Assembly: GCA_015057315.1 (NCBI GenBank)
Contig: SVER01000004.1
Span: forward strand, 90,100-154,099
Direction: 5' to 3'
DNA from: Pseudobutyrivibrio ruminis
GTDB lineage: Bacteria > Bacillota > Clostridia > Lachnospirales > Lachnospiraceae
Length of the DNA stretch: 64,000 nt
The notes below the pieces were generated by a model that ran no database searches, was not told where the DNA came from, and was given only the letters and a program-made list of their open reading frames with translations. This document shows, piece by piece, positions 1 to 8,334 of this stretch. A program made the translations under genes and the position numbers. The stretch's first letter is position 1. Each line of letters starts with the position of its first letter.

Positions 1-75
1 CTTTAGAATTATAATAGCTTGTTAGCTACAACCTACTTATCAACTTATAAAATCAAGCTATTTTTGTCTTTTTCC

Positions 76-96
76 CGATTGTCGCTTTGACAATCC
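76..96 (-). terminator. possible terminator hairpin after the HPr-like gene
   Basis: GATTGTC and GACAATC form a 7-bp stem around a 5-nt loop, about 70 nt beyond the stop of the HPr-like gene. No convincing U-run follows on the minus strand, so termination is only a guess. Nothing else was recognised in positions 1-165. Confidence 0.3.
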
Positions 97-165
97 ATAG
101 AATTGCCCCGTCTCTAGATTACTTCTTGAGCAACTCTACAGATTGTCAAATACAACCTTCTTACA

Positions 166-432
166 CTACTCGCCTAGTCCGCTTTCAATAGACGATACCA
201 TATCAGCGAGGGCTTCGTTTTCATCTTCACCTTCACAGTGGATAACGATTTCGTCACCTGATTTGACGCAAGCGCCAAGGACTCCGAGAACTGATTTTGC
301 ATTTGCCTCGTAGTTATTATCTGTTGTGAAGGTTATTTTAGATTTATATTTCATGGCGGTTTCACATAAGACCCCTGCCGGTCTTAGATGCAATCCCGTC
401 GCATTAACTATTTTTACTTTCTTTGAAACCAT
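166..432 (-). CDS. HPr family phosphocarrier protein (first of two)
   Basis: This 88-residue protein is the normal length for HPr, the small PTS carrier that takes phosphate from enzyme I on a histidine. The active-site stretch GLHLRPAG places the histidine near residue 15, and AKSVLGVLG contains the serine near 46-47 that HPr kinase modifies in Gram-positives. A second HPr gene beside ptsI (40487-40750) is the better candidate for the main sugar PTS. This copy sits downstream of glmM, so it may be a Crh-like or regulatory HPr. It keeps the histidine, so it is not a classical Crh. The start is supported by AGGATTAGAT before ATG. Confidence 0.85.
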   Translation of the reverse strand: MVSKKVKIVNATGLHLRPAGVLCETAMKYKSKITFTTDNNYEANAKSVLGVLGACVKSGDEIVIHCEGEDENEALADMVSSIESGLGE

Positions 433-461
433 ATCTAATCCTAGTCTGAAACAAATCCTAC

Positions 462-526
462 GTTCACAATCTATTTTGTTCTTTCAGTCACTAGATGTTC
501 CTTACAGAACAAAAAAGATTGTTAAC
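462..526 (-). other. long imperfect hairpin between glmM and the HPr-like gene
   Basis: The arms GTTCACAATCTATTTTGTTC and AGAACAAAAAAGATTGTTAAC pair over about 20 bp with few mismatches around a loop of about 22 nt. It begins about 15 nt past the glmM stop. No clear U-run follows in the minus direction, so it could be a processing or attenuation hairpin in the HPr leader rather than a terminator. Confidence 0.4.
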
Positions 527-542
527 TGGATTTGAATATACT

Positions 543-1892
543 TTATAAAATTGTCTTAGTAATCAAGTCGGCGAGCGCGTGGGCGTCGGCCTCGATTTCT
601 TCCTGGTTTTTGCCTTCAATCATAACACGAACCAGTGGCTCTGTACCTGATGGACGAATAAGCACGCGTCCTTCTCCAGCAAACTTCTGGCCTAAATCTT
701 CGATTGCCTTTGCAATTTCAGGGTACTCCATGTAGCTTTCTTTCTTATGATTAGGAACCTTTGCATTAACAAGGGCCTGTGGCAATACTTCCATGATAGA
801 TGCAAGCTCTGAAAGTGACTTACCGGTTTCTACCATAACGCGCAATAAATGAAGAGCTGATAAAAGTCCATCACCTGTAGTATTGTCATCCAAGAAGATA
901 ACATGACCACTCTGCTCGCCACCGATATTGTAGCCATTTGCAAGCATGTTCTCTAATACATATCTGTCGCCAACCTTTGTAGACTCTACATTAATGCCCT
1001 GCTCCTTAGCCATAAGTGTAAAGCCGAGGTTAGTCATTACTGTAACAACGCAGGTATTCTTCTTAAGAGTGCCCTTGTCTTTCATGTGCTTAGCACAGAT
1101 AGCCATTACCTGGTCACCATCCACAAGGCGTCCCTTTTCATCTACAGCAAGCATTCTATCTGCATCACCGTCAAAAGCGAGACCAACCTGTGCATTCTCT
1201 GCAACTACTCTAGCTTTAAGCTCATCCATGTGAGTACTTCCGCAGTTAGAATTGATGTTAGTTCCATCAGGATTGTTGTGGATTGTAATAAGTTCTGCAC
1301 CCATTTCCGAAAGGCAAGCAACGCTTGTTCTGTATGAAGCTCCCTCTGCACAGTCAATAACAATCTTAAGCCCTGAAAGGTCGATAGGCACTGTGTTCTT
1401 AAGGAAATCTACATACTCTCTTCCAAGATCGAATCTGTAGTCAATCTTTCCTATTTCTGCTCCAGTAGGAAGATTAACCTCCTTCATATCATTTTCGATA
1501 AGAGCCTGAATCTCGTCCTCTAATGCATCTGAAAGCTTAAAGCCTTCACCATTGAAGAACTTAATTCCATTAAATTCCATTGGGTTGTGGCTGGCAGAAA
1601 TAACTACACCAGCATCAACCTTGTGCTTTCTAGTAAGATAAGCAATTGCAGGTGTTGGAAGAACACCTACATATACAGCATTTGCACCAACTGAACAGAT
1701 ACCACTCATAAGTGCAGATGCAAGCATTGTTCCTGAAATTCTAGTATCACATCCTACGATAATAGTAGGCTGATGGCTTGCTTCCTTTGTAAGTACATAA
1801 GCACCTGCCTGGCCTAATGCCTTAGCAAGCTCAATTGTTAATTCTGAGCCAGCAACACCTCTGACTCCATCAGTTCCAAATAATCTTCCCAT
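543..1892 (-). CDS. glmM: phosphoglucosamine mutase GlmM
   Basis: GlmM converts glucosamine-6-phosphate to glucosamine-1-phosphate on the way to UDP-GlcNAc for peptidoglycan. The protein is 449 residues, the usual length. It begins with the family-typical [12 protein letters not shown], carries the phosphoserine loop ISASHNP with Ser101, the metal-binding DGDADR near residue 240, and the C-terminal phosphate-binding [10 protein letters not shown]. The start has AAGGAGTAAT in front of ATG. It lies 8 bp after cdaR and follows cdaA, the conserved cdaA-cdaR-glmM order of Firmicutes. In other Firmicutes GlmM binds CdaA and lowers c-di-AMP synthesis, so the genes probably act together. Confidence 0.97.
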   Translation of the reverse strand: MGRLFGTDGVRGVAGSELTIELAKALGQAGAYVLTKEASHQPTIIVGCDTRISGTMLASALMSGICSVGANAVYVGVLPTPAIAYLTRKHKVDAGVVISASHNPMEFNGIKFFNGEGFKLSDALEDEIQALIENDMKEVNLPTGAEIGKIDYRFDLGREYVDFLKNTVPIDLSGLKIVIDCAEGASYRTSVACLSEMGAELITIHNNPDGTNINSNCGSTHMDELKARVVAENAQVGLAFDGDADRMLAVDEKGRLVDGDQVMAICAKHMKDKGTLKKNTCVVTVMTNLGFTLMAKEQGINVESTKVGDRYVLENMLANGYNIGGEQSGHVIFLDDNTTGDGLLSALHLLRVMVETGKSLSELASIMEVLPQALVNAKVPNHKKESYMEYPEIAKAIEDLGQKFAGEGRVLIRPSGTEPLVRVMIEGKNQEEIEADAHALADLITKTIL

Positions 1893-1900
1893 ATTACTCC

Positions 1901-3172
1901 TTAATTATCCTCTGTAGCGTGGGATGTTTTAGAATCATCCTCGGTTACATTTACTGTCACCGATGTATTTTGAATGGTGACTCCTTCAATATTTTCAAAC
2001 TGCAAAACAGCATTTTGCGATTCGCCAACAGCAATTCCAGAGCAGTCCACATAGCCTTTTACATCTTTTGTCTTAAGTGCATCCAGCTCTGCTTCGCTTC
2101 CAAATACATTCACCTTAACATCACTGCTATTAAGAGTTACCGCCATTCCCTCAGGAACATTTCTAAACTCTATATTGTCTGCAGTTACATCAAAGGTAGA
2201 GGCCGTTTCCCCTGCCATCAGTACCGTTATGGTGACCTTTGCACTAGAACTATCCGCCAGGGTAACTCCCGTTGGCAGATAAGAACTAATATCTACTGTG
2301 GTGATAAACGAACCTGTCAAATCAGATAGGTTGATTACCGACTCTGGGATGGTGACACTGGTGACATCATTAAGAGCACTAGTTTCACCTATAATCATCA
2401 CTGATGATGGATCAGTTTTTATAGAATCAAGTGTTAAACCATCCGGAAGTGTTCCGCTTGTTTTAACAACTACATCTACCGCTTTAGTATTCAAGAATGA
2501 GACGCTTACTGATATCGTTGACACCGAAAGAGTAAGCTCCTTGGCATCTACCTCATCTCCTCGTTCTGTATAAAACTTAGGTATTACACTCTCTGTAAAG
2601 TTGCTTGTTACCCCGCTAATATTAGCTGTAGCAACCACCGAACTGATGGAAGAAACCACATCTTCTGGACCTGTAACTGTAAGCACAGTTGGACTGCTGG
2701 TAACAGTATCAACCGCAAGTCCTTCCTCTACAGTACCTGTAGTTTGTGCACTAACAACAAACCTCTGAGTCTTCTCATCCTCAAGCACAACATACAAATA
2801 ATTCTGCTTGCTGGAAATAGTGATGTAATTAGCGTAAGACTTTGCCGCTATTGTTACAGGAATTCTCTCCTCATTTTCCAGATTGTTCATATCAGCAACA
2901 GCTGAGAAATCTGAAGGGGAAAGCTTTTCAATAATGGAACGCTTAGCAGTAACTCTAAAGCTGACTGTATTGATTCCATCCTTTATTTCATATAGCTTAC
3001 CGGCAGATTTAAGCACATCCCCATTGGTAACTGTAACAACCGATGTAAATGTCCTGGTCTGCGTTGGGTCATCAATGTTGACAACCACCAGCCATAGCAA
3101 GAATGCAAATATAAATGCAAGTATCTTTAATCCGACGTCCTTTGTGAGGGCTGTAATAATCTTCTGCTTCAT
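1901..3172 (-). CDS. cdaR: YbbR-domain protein CdaR, regulator of diadenylate cyclase
   Basis: CdaR is a membrane-anchored extracytoplasmic protein that modulates CdaA. After a short basic stretch there is one membrane segment (about residues 12-35, [16 protein letters not shown]), then about 380 residues of beta-rich YbbR-type repeats rich in V, T and S. The start at 3172 is chosen because AGGAGGGATAGT precedes that ATG; a start 24 bp upstream would lack a ribosome site and overlap cdaA by 23 bp. The true start lies just past the cdaA stop, suggesting translational coupling. The acidic, Asp/Ser-rich C-terminus is unremarkable. Confidence 0.9.
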   Translation of the reverse strand: MKQKIITALTKDVGLKILAFIFAFLLWLVVVNIDDPTQTRTFTSVVTVTNGDVLKSAGKLYEIKDGINTVSFRVTAKRSIIEKLSPSDFSAVADMNNLENEERIPVTIAAKSYANYITISSKQNYLYVVLEDEKTQRFVVSAQTTGTVEEGLAVDTVTSSPTVLTVTGPEDVVSSISSVVATANISGVTSNFTESVIPKFYTERGDEVDAKELTLSVSTISVSVSFLNTKAVDVVVKTSGTLPDGLTLDSIKTDPSSVMIIGETSALNDVTSVTIPESVINLSDLTGSFITTVDISSYLPTGVTLADSSSAKVTITVLMAGETASTFDVTADNIEFRNVPEGMAVTLNSSDVKVNVFGSEAELDALKTKDVKGYVDCSGIAVGESQNAVLQFENIEGVTIQNTSVTVNVTEDDSKTSHATEDN

Positions 3173-3173
3173 A

Positions 3174-4040
3174 CTATCCCTCCTTTTCCGCCGCACCTAC
3201 GCCAGCTGGTTCTTCTGTGTCAGGATTTTGGATTCGTTTAAGCTCTGCAATCAATTCGTCTTCTTTTACATCTCTAACAATACGTCCCTCTCTTGCATAA
3301 GAAACTGCACCAGTCTCCTCTGATACAATTATTGTAAGAGAATCAGAAACCTCACTAATACCAACTGCAGCCCTGTGTCTGGTTCCCAAATCCTTAGATA
3401 GTGCCATATTATCAGATAAAGGTAAATAACATGTAGCCGAAACCACTCTATCCCCTCTAACTATTACAGCACCATCATGCAAAGGTGTGTTTTTCTCAAA
3501 AATATTTATTAGAAGCTGTCTTGTAACAAGAGCATCCAGGCTGATACCTGTTCTCTCGAATTCAGTCAGCTGCATATCATTTTCAACAACAATAAGAGCG
3601 CCTGTCTTTACCGCTCCCATTTCATAGCAGGCTGTAACCATACCTGTAATGGTAGAATCATCAAACTTCTTAGCCCCGGTTTTAAGTATGTTCCAAGAAA
3701 ACATCGATGTAATCTTTCTTCGTCCAATCTGCTCTAATGCCCTACGAAGCTCTGGCTGGAACACCACGATAAGCACTGTAACAGCAACAGAAATGAACCT
3801 TTCGCCCAACCACAGGATAGTGTTCATCTGGAAGATTGCTGCAATCACAAAAAACAGCATGATAATAAGGACACCTCTAATAAGCATCCATACTCTGCTG
3901 TTTTTCACCCACACTAACAGGTGATACATAAAATATGTAATTATGACAATCTCAATAATATCTGTGATGGAAACATCTGGAATATTTACATTGAAATAAT
4001 CATCGATGAAGGCATCTACAGCATTCACGAAATCAACCAC
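3174..4040 (-). CDS. cdaA: diadenylate cyclase CdaA (membrane-bound c-di-AMP synthase)
   Basis: CdaA makes the second messenger c-di-AMP from two ATP. The 288-residue protein has three membrane helices in the first ~95 residues and then a DisA_N catalytic domain with DGA at 189-191 (LHDGAVIV) and RHR at 221-223 (GTRHRAA), the two signature motifs of active cyclases. Translation apparently starts at GTG, preceded by AGGAAGTGAATCT; no ATG is nearby. It is followed by cdaR and glmM. Two membrane proteins of unknown function lie immediately upstream on the same strand. Confidence 0.96.
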   Translation of the reverse strand: MVDFVNAVDAFIDDYFNVNIPDVSITDIIEIVIITYFMYHLLVWVKNSRVWMLIRGVLIIMLFFVIAAIFQMNTILWLGERFISVAVTVLIVVFQPELRRALEQIGRRKITSMFSWNILKTGAKKFDDSTITGMVTACYEMGAVKTGALIVVENDMQLTEFERTGISLDALVTRQLLINIFEKNTPLHDGAVIVRGDRVVSATCYLPLSDNMALSKDLGTRHRAAVGISEVSDSLTIIVSEETGAVSYAREGRIVRDVKEDELIAELKRIQNPDTEEPAGVGAAEKEG

Positions 4041-4069
4041 AGATTCACTTCCTAACTACCCTAAAGGGG

Positions 4070-4981
4070 TTATATTTTCTTAACTTCTTTTTCTTCCTCT
4101 ACGATTCTGATTTTAGGAACCGCAGTTACATAGTAGTAATAATCATCATCTTCAAATTGAACCTTTTCTATTCTAGAGTAGTCCAAATCCAATATGAAAT
4201 AATTAAGTATTATTCCAACAATGATTACGATAATGTTGCCAAGGACAAGGCCTGGTATCTCACCCTTTTGACTTGTAAGCAAATAGCCAACAAGCATTAT
4301 AAGGAATTCTACTATCACGCCTGCCAGATTGGCAACTATCCACGACATGTTGATATTAGATTGGCGAAGCATGTATACAATCAAAAACATAGCTACCATA
4401 GATACAAGGAAAAAGTAGAACATCCTGCCCTTAAGCATCTGTTCGTTAAGGAGCCCTACTACCGATACATCTGATGTCTCGTCTATAATAGCTGCTGCAT
4501 TATCCTTAATAATATGTAAGTAATATGCTGTGACAGAACCACAGATAACGCTACACAATTCGTTAATATTAGAGAGAAGGCCTGCGCCAAGTGAAATAAC
4601 AAAAGGTGAATGGAATGAATAGCAAATAGGCACTGCCACTGTGTTATATGTGTTCTTACTTCTAAAATAAGCACACACTAAGTAAGATGCCACCACTAGT
4701 ACAAGGGCAACAACAGCAGCCTCTGTACTAAGAGCAAGTAAATCAATAAGTAATATAATTGTAAGAACAATGGATACTCCCTGAATCGGGAAAAACGCAC
4801 ATATAATTGCTATTACAACCAGTAGCCATGTCTGGCTGATGGTTTTGTTGTAGCCAAAACTAGCCTTTATGCAAATAAGGCCTACAAATGCAACTATAGC
4901 ACTCCATATTTTTAAGAATAGCATCTCTCTAGAGAGTATAAACTTACGTATGTCATCTCTTGTTCTTATAAATGCGTTCAT
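4070..4981 (-). CDS. polytopic membrane protein of unknown function upstream of cdaA
   Basis: I do not recognise a named family. The 303-residue protein has about eight hydrophobic segments between residues 20 and 270. It ends in a charged cytoplasmic-looking tail with an acidic patch followed by four tyrosines (EDDDYYYYV) and then KIRIVEEEKEVKK. Its start overlaps the ribosome site formed by the end of the preceding gene (GAGGAATAATTA before ATG), so the two are probably translated together. It ends 29 bp before cdaA, which suggests a link to c-di-AMP or cell-envelope homeostasis. That link is inference only. Confidence 0.75.
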   Translation of the reverse strand: MNAFIRTRDDIRKFILSREMLFLKIWSAIVAFVGLICIKASFGYNKTISQTWLLVVIAIICAFFPIQGVSIVLTIILLIDLLALSTEAAVVALVLVVASYLVCAYFRSKNTYNTVAVPICYSFHSPFVISLGAGLLSNINELCSVICGSVTAYYLHIIKDNAAAIIDETSDVSVVGLLNEQMLKGRMFYFFLVSMVAMFLIVYMLRQSNINMSWIVANLAGVIVEFLIMLVGYLLTSQKGEIPGLVLGNIIVIIVGIILNYFILDLDYSRIEKVQFEDDDYYYYVTAVPKIRIVEEEKEVKKI

Positions 4982-4984
4982 TAA

Positions 4985-5428
4985 TTATTCCTCAAGTGTT
5001 TCTTTGTGATTTCTAGCAAGTAATGGTTTGGTCTGCTGCACCTCATCCTCATACATAAGGTTAAGTCTGGAATACTTAGAAGCCAGCTCTTTAATAAGCC
5101 TTTTGCCTCTGCGGTATTGTTTAGCAGCCCTGCGTCTGGTGTTGTGCACATGGACAATAATATATAGAGCATACGCCAAAAGCCCGGCTAATGCCATTAG
5201 CAAAATGTACATAGTTGTAATATTTTCAAGCACATTACCTGCAATATATAACACTATGGCAACATAAATAATACCAAAGAATATTGTACCTGCAAGAAAG
5301 CCGCCCCATCCGTGGAGTGCCACATACTCCTTTTTAGAGTACCTGAGCATCGGCTGATAATCCGGACCATATTCCTTTTCAAATATAGCCATAGAAGTCA
5401 TGTGTTTAACACGTTCTTCATTAATCAT
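4985..5428 (-). CDS. small two-helix membrane protein of unknown function
   Basis: This 147-residue protein has a soluble N-terminus of about 40 residues, two strongly hydrophobic segments (about 42-67 and 72-92) and a basic, probably helical C-terminal tail with RRRAAKQYRRGKR. No family was recognised. The start is preceded by GAGAGG. It is the first gene of the run that continues through the 303-residue membrane protein, cdaA, cdaR and glmM. Its stop lies 3 bp before the next start, so it is probably co-translated with its neighbour. Confidence 0.7.
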   Translation of the reverse strand: MINEERVKHMTSMAIFEKEYGPDYQPMLRYSKKEYVALHGWGGFLAGTIFFGIIYVAIVLYIAGNVLENITTMYILLMALAGLLAYALYIIVHVHNTRRRAAKQYRRGKRLIKELASKYSRLNLMYEDEVQQTKPLLARNHKETLEE

Positions 5429-5530
5429 GTATTGGCCTCTCTATGTAGGTTCTAGGGTAGATTTAGGCCGATTATTTAAAGTCTACCTAATCATACAGAA
5501 TGAGTATAGCATAAAACCCCCACAAAAAGA

Positions 5531-5560
5531 AATACCTACTAGCTTTTGCCAGCAGGTATT
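5531..5560 (-). terminator. intrinsic terminator after the YvyF-like gene
   Basis: AATACCTACTAGC pairs with GCCAGCAGGTATT around TTTT. In the minus direction the stem is followed by TTTCTTTTTG, a usable U-tract. It lies 15 bp beyond the YvyF-like stop and separates that gene from the cdaA block. Confidence 0.75.
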
Positions 5561-5574
5561 TTAATTTTACATTA

Positions 5575-5985
5575 TTATTTTTCTAAGAAACGCATCTTAT
5601 TTTTGTTTTCAGGCTTCTTCTTTGGAGGCTCTGGTGCTTTTGGTTTTTCTATAGCCTGGCTTAGAGTATTAGCCATAGTATTCTTACAGTTCTCGCAGAA
5701 ACGGCCTGTTTTTATAGTCGCACCACAATTTTCGCACTCGATTCCAATGTCAGAATCATCTGTAAACTGTAGCCTTTCCTCTCTAATCCACTGACGAATC
5801 TGATTTGTCGTTACTTCATTATCATCGGAAATCTGCTGTATAGAAGCTTTAGGATTATCTCTGATGTATTCCTTTACAACCTGAAACTTCTTCTCAAGTT
5901 CATCACGACAGGCTGGACACATATTAGGTGGTCCACCAATATAGTTGAATAACCTACCACAAGTTCTGCAATTACGTACATCCAT
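5575..5985 (-). CDS. YvyF-like flagellar operon zinc-ribbon/HTH protein
   Basis: The 136-residue protein resembles the flagellar operon protein family of which B. subtilis YvyF (next to comF and flgM) is the type. It has an N-terminal zinc-ribbon (CRTCGRLF...CPAC, residues 5-27), a middle segment like a helix-turn-helix (NPKASIQQISDDNEVTTNQIRQWI), a second cysteine pair set (CENCGAT...CENC) and a basic Pro/Lys tail. The start at 5985 has AGGAGG in front; a longer reading frame to 6033 would run into comF. The arrangement comF-yvyF is conserved in Bacillus, where YvyF influences flagellar gene expression. The exact role here is not known. Confidence 0.8.
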   Translation of the reverse strand: MDVRNCRTCGRLFNYIGGPPNMCPACRDELEKKFQVVKEYIRDNPKASIQQISDDNEVTTNQIRQWIREERLQFTDDSDIGIECENCGATIKTGRFCENCKNTMANTLSQAIEKPKAPEPPKKKPENKNKMRFLEK

Positions 5986-6008
5986 AGATAATACCTCCTG
6001 ACTAGCTA

Positions 6009-6737
6009 CTATAGCTGACCAATGCAAATACACAGGCCATAGACTTCTTTTACTCCCCCATCCTTTAAAACTCTGGCTACTTCATTTAAAGTTGAACCAG
6101 TTGTATAAATATCATCAACTATAAGTACTTTTCTAAATTGTACATCATTTTTTAGTATTGTGAAAGCTTTTAACAGATTTTTCGTTCTTTTTAGCCTATT
6201 TAACTGTTTCATTGCCACAGTATCTACATTTCGTCCAACAATTCCATCTGCAACTGGTATGTTTGTAACCTCACTTAATGCATCTGCAAAGACCTTGGCC
6301 TGATTATAGCCTCGCTTTTTCTCTTTTTTATCATACATAGGAACAGGCACAATTACATCGAATCCCTTTTCTTTAATCCAGCTTCCATAATTTTTTATGG
6401 CATGATAAACAAATACCTTTCCATAGCATCTTCTGTTAGCATATTTGAAACGGTACATAGCATTTTTCATTTCTCCGGTATATCTGAATATAGCCTTGTT
6501 CTGAATAAAGAAATTACTGGTGCTATTGCAGCTTTTACAATACTCTTCATTATTATTTACTGGCACGCCACATTTCAAGCAATAATGTGGACCTACCAGT
6601 TTAATTTTCTTAGCGCAGTTTTTGCAAAACCCTATTTCTTTTTCTATTTTCAATAAAACTTTATCGCAAGATATACACTTGTTTGGGTATAATAACTCTA
6701 CAATAGAGTCTATAATACCTTTTGTAAAATGATTCAT
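6009..6737 (-). CDS. comF: ComF family phosphoribosyltransferase-like protein
   Basis: The 242-residue protein has four N-terminal CxxC-type pairs (CISC, CKNC, CLKC, CKSC) that would bind zinc. These are followed by a type I phosphoribosyltransferase fold with the PRPP loop VLIVDDIYTTGSTLNEV near residue 210. ComF proteins are involved in late competence for DNA uptake in B. subtilis and related bacteria. The start at 6737 has AGGAG in good position, and a frame extended to 6773 lacks one. It is divergent from the lipoprotein gene and 23 bp upstream of the YvyF-like gene. Confidence 0.88.
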   Translation of the reverse strand: MNHFTKGIIDSIVELLYPNKCISCDKVLLKIEKEIGFCKNCAKKIKLVGPHYCLKCGVPVNNNEEYCKSCNSTSNFFIQNKAIFRYTGEMKNAMYRFKYANRRCYGKVFVYHAIKNYGSWIKEKGFDVIVPVPMYDKKEKKRGYNQAKVFADALSEVTNIPVADGIVGRNVDTVAMKQLNRLKRTKNLLKAFTILKNDVQFRKVLIVDDIYTTGSTLNEVARVLKDGGVKEVYGLCICIGQL

Positions 6738-6752
6738 TATTAATACTCCTAT

Positions 6753-6781
6753 TTGACTAATTTGGGATAACAAACTATTAT
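6753..6781 (+). promoter_or_regulatory. sigma-A type promoter of the lipoprotein gene
   Basis: TTGACT and TATTAT are separated by 17 bp, and the -10 lies about 30 bp before the lipoprotein start. It sits in the short divergent gap with comF. Confidence 0.6.
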
Positions 6782-6811
6782 TTAGTAACTGAATCGTTGA
6801 AAGGAATACCT

Positions 6812-8158
6812 ATGAAAAAAAGATTTTTAAGTATAATATTAGCGGCAAGCTTATGTCTATCCTTAAGTGCTTGTGCTGGAAAGACAAAGACAGAGCCTGA
6901 AAACGACACTAGTGAAGAATCTACTGAAGATTCATATTCATATAATATATCAGCACTTTTATCAAAAGACAATAAGATGGACGAAATTCTTTTACAAGGA
7001 TTTTCAGATGCCCTTACAGATTACATCGGGGATGACCACTTCACTATAAACACAGCCTATGCTACAGAAGAGACTCCTAGCGATGTTATAGTTGCTGATG
7101 CAGTCAAAAGTGGTGCTGATATGATTTTCACAACTGGTAAATCTGCTCTTTCTGCTGCCGCAGATGCTACTGAGACCATCCCAATTGTTGCAACTAACAT
7201 AGTTGATTTCAAGGGAACTCTTCGTATCGCCAGTCTCAACGGTAAATCCTGGGACAAAACCACAGGCCGTAACATCACTGGCGTAAGCAGTAAGCCAAGC
7301 ATAGTTGACCAGGTTTCACTTATGATAGAAGCCACTAAGGATTTGCAGACTGTCGGCATCCTCTTCTCGCCAGAAGATACTGATGCCATTTATCAAAACG
7401 AAATTTTTGAAGCTTATCTTGATCAGGCTGGTATTCCATGGAAGGAATATTTAATTCCAGCCACCAACACTTCCGTAGGCACTGATGAGGAAAAGAGCTC
7501 TACTGCTCTCAGCCCTAGCAAATATGTTGCTTTTTCTGCAAAAGAGGGAATGGACAACGAGGTTATCGGTCTTGGTGAAGATCCAATGTTTGGTTTGAAT
7601 TCACCATCATCTACTAGAGTTGCTCTTATTTCAGATTTTTGGACTGGTCCTAAGACAGTTGCCGCCTCATCTGATGATGCAGAAGAAGATTCTTCTGCAG
7701 AGGAAGACGACTCTCAAAAGGATTCCACTGATATTGAATCAGAAATCACTTTGGAAGATAGAATTAAAGAAGCCTGCAGCGAATGCTCAGCTATATATGT
7801 TCCATACGAAAGCATGCTTACAGACCAAATGTCTATTATAGGTTCTGTAGCAACTGAGCAGGATGTTGTAGTTGTAGCTGGTGACACTAACATCGGCCAG
7901 AATTCACTAGTTACTCTTTTCATGGATCCTTATTCCCTTGGCTATTCAGCTGGAAAGAAGGCTGTGAGAGTATTTAATGGTGACGATATCGCCACTATTA
8001 AGATAGGCTATGGCGATACTGATGAATGTATTAAGCTTTACAACGGCGAAATAGCTAAGAAGTTTGACTTAGAATTCCCTAAGTCCTTTAATGAATTTGA
8101 AGAGTTTTTATCTACCTATAAGTATGGTAGCAATACAACACGATTCTCATTTAATTAA
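6812..8158 (+). CDS. ABC-type substrate-binding lipoprotein (TrpX/YtvP-like family)
   Basis: The protein has a signal peptide with a lipobox (LSLSACAGK, Cys near residue 20) and a fold like the ABC_sub_bind family (DVIVADAVKSGADMIFTTG..., GVSSKPSIVDQVSLMIE..., VGILFSPEDTDA). That family usually serves tryptophan or related amino acid uptake. Unusually, an acidic Ser/Asp/Glu insert lies at about residues 287-310 (for example EEDSSAEEDDSQKDS), and no permease or ATPase gene adjoins. The ATG at 6812 is preferred over an upstream TTG because AAGGA precedes it. It is a single-gene unit with its own promoter and terminator. The ligand is unknown. Confidence 0.8.
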   Translation: MKKRFLSIILAASLCLSLSACAGKTKTEPENDTSEESTEDSYSYNISALLSKDNKMDEILLQGFSDALTDYIGDDHFTINTAYATEETPSDVIVADAVKSGADMIFTTGKSALSAAADATETIPIVATNIVDFKGTLRIASLNGKSWDKTTGRNITGVSSKPSIVDQVSLMIEATKDLQTVGILFSPEDTDAIYQNEIFEAYLDQAGIPWKEYLIPATNTSVGTDEEKSSTALSPSKYVAFSAKEGMDNEVIGLGEDPMFGLNSPSSTRVALISDFWTGPKTVAASSDDAEEDSSAEEDDSQKDSTDIESEITLEDRIKEACSECSAIYVPYESMLTDQMSIIGSVATEQDVVVVAGDTNIGQNSLVTLFMDPYSLGYSAGKKAVRVFNGDDIATIKIGYGDTDECIKLYNGEIAKKFDLEFPKSFNEFEEFLSTYKYGSNTTRFSFN

Positions 8159-8162
8159 TAGT

Positions 8163-8218
8163 AACCCCCTAGATTTTGGTAAAGTTATCTGACAACGTTA
8201 CTAAATCTAGGGGGTTTT
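8163..8218 (+). terminator. intrinsic terminator after the lipoprotein gene
   Basis: AACCCCCTAGATTT pairs with AAATCTAGGGGGTT over 14 bp, followed by TTTTC. It begins 5 bp after the lipoprotein stop. Confidence 0.85.
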
Positions 8219-8282
8219 CAAAATACTTGACTTGTGGTATTATGATAGTAACTATAAGTATAGGTTTCTAGGCCCTGGCATA

Positions 8283-8296
8283 GACAAAGGATTGTC
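8283..8296 (+). promoter_or_regulatory. possible CsrA-binding hairpin in the FliD-like gene leader
   Basis: GACA and TGTC form a short stem with AAGGAT in the loop, which puts GGA in the loop as CsrA prefers. It lies about 40 nt before the start codon, and a second set of GGA motifs occurs in the ribosome site (AAGGAAGAAAGGAGGGG). Binding is inferred; csrA is encoded 12 kb away. Confidence 0.4.
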
Positions 8297-8334
8297 GAAG
8301 GCACTAATTTCAAGGAAGAAAGGAGGGGCGTCTT

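Noticed and set aside
3172..3196. Longer cdaR start at 3196
   Set aside because: It would overlap cdaA by 23 bp and has no ribosome site, whereas AGGAGGG precedes 3172.
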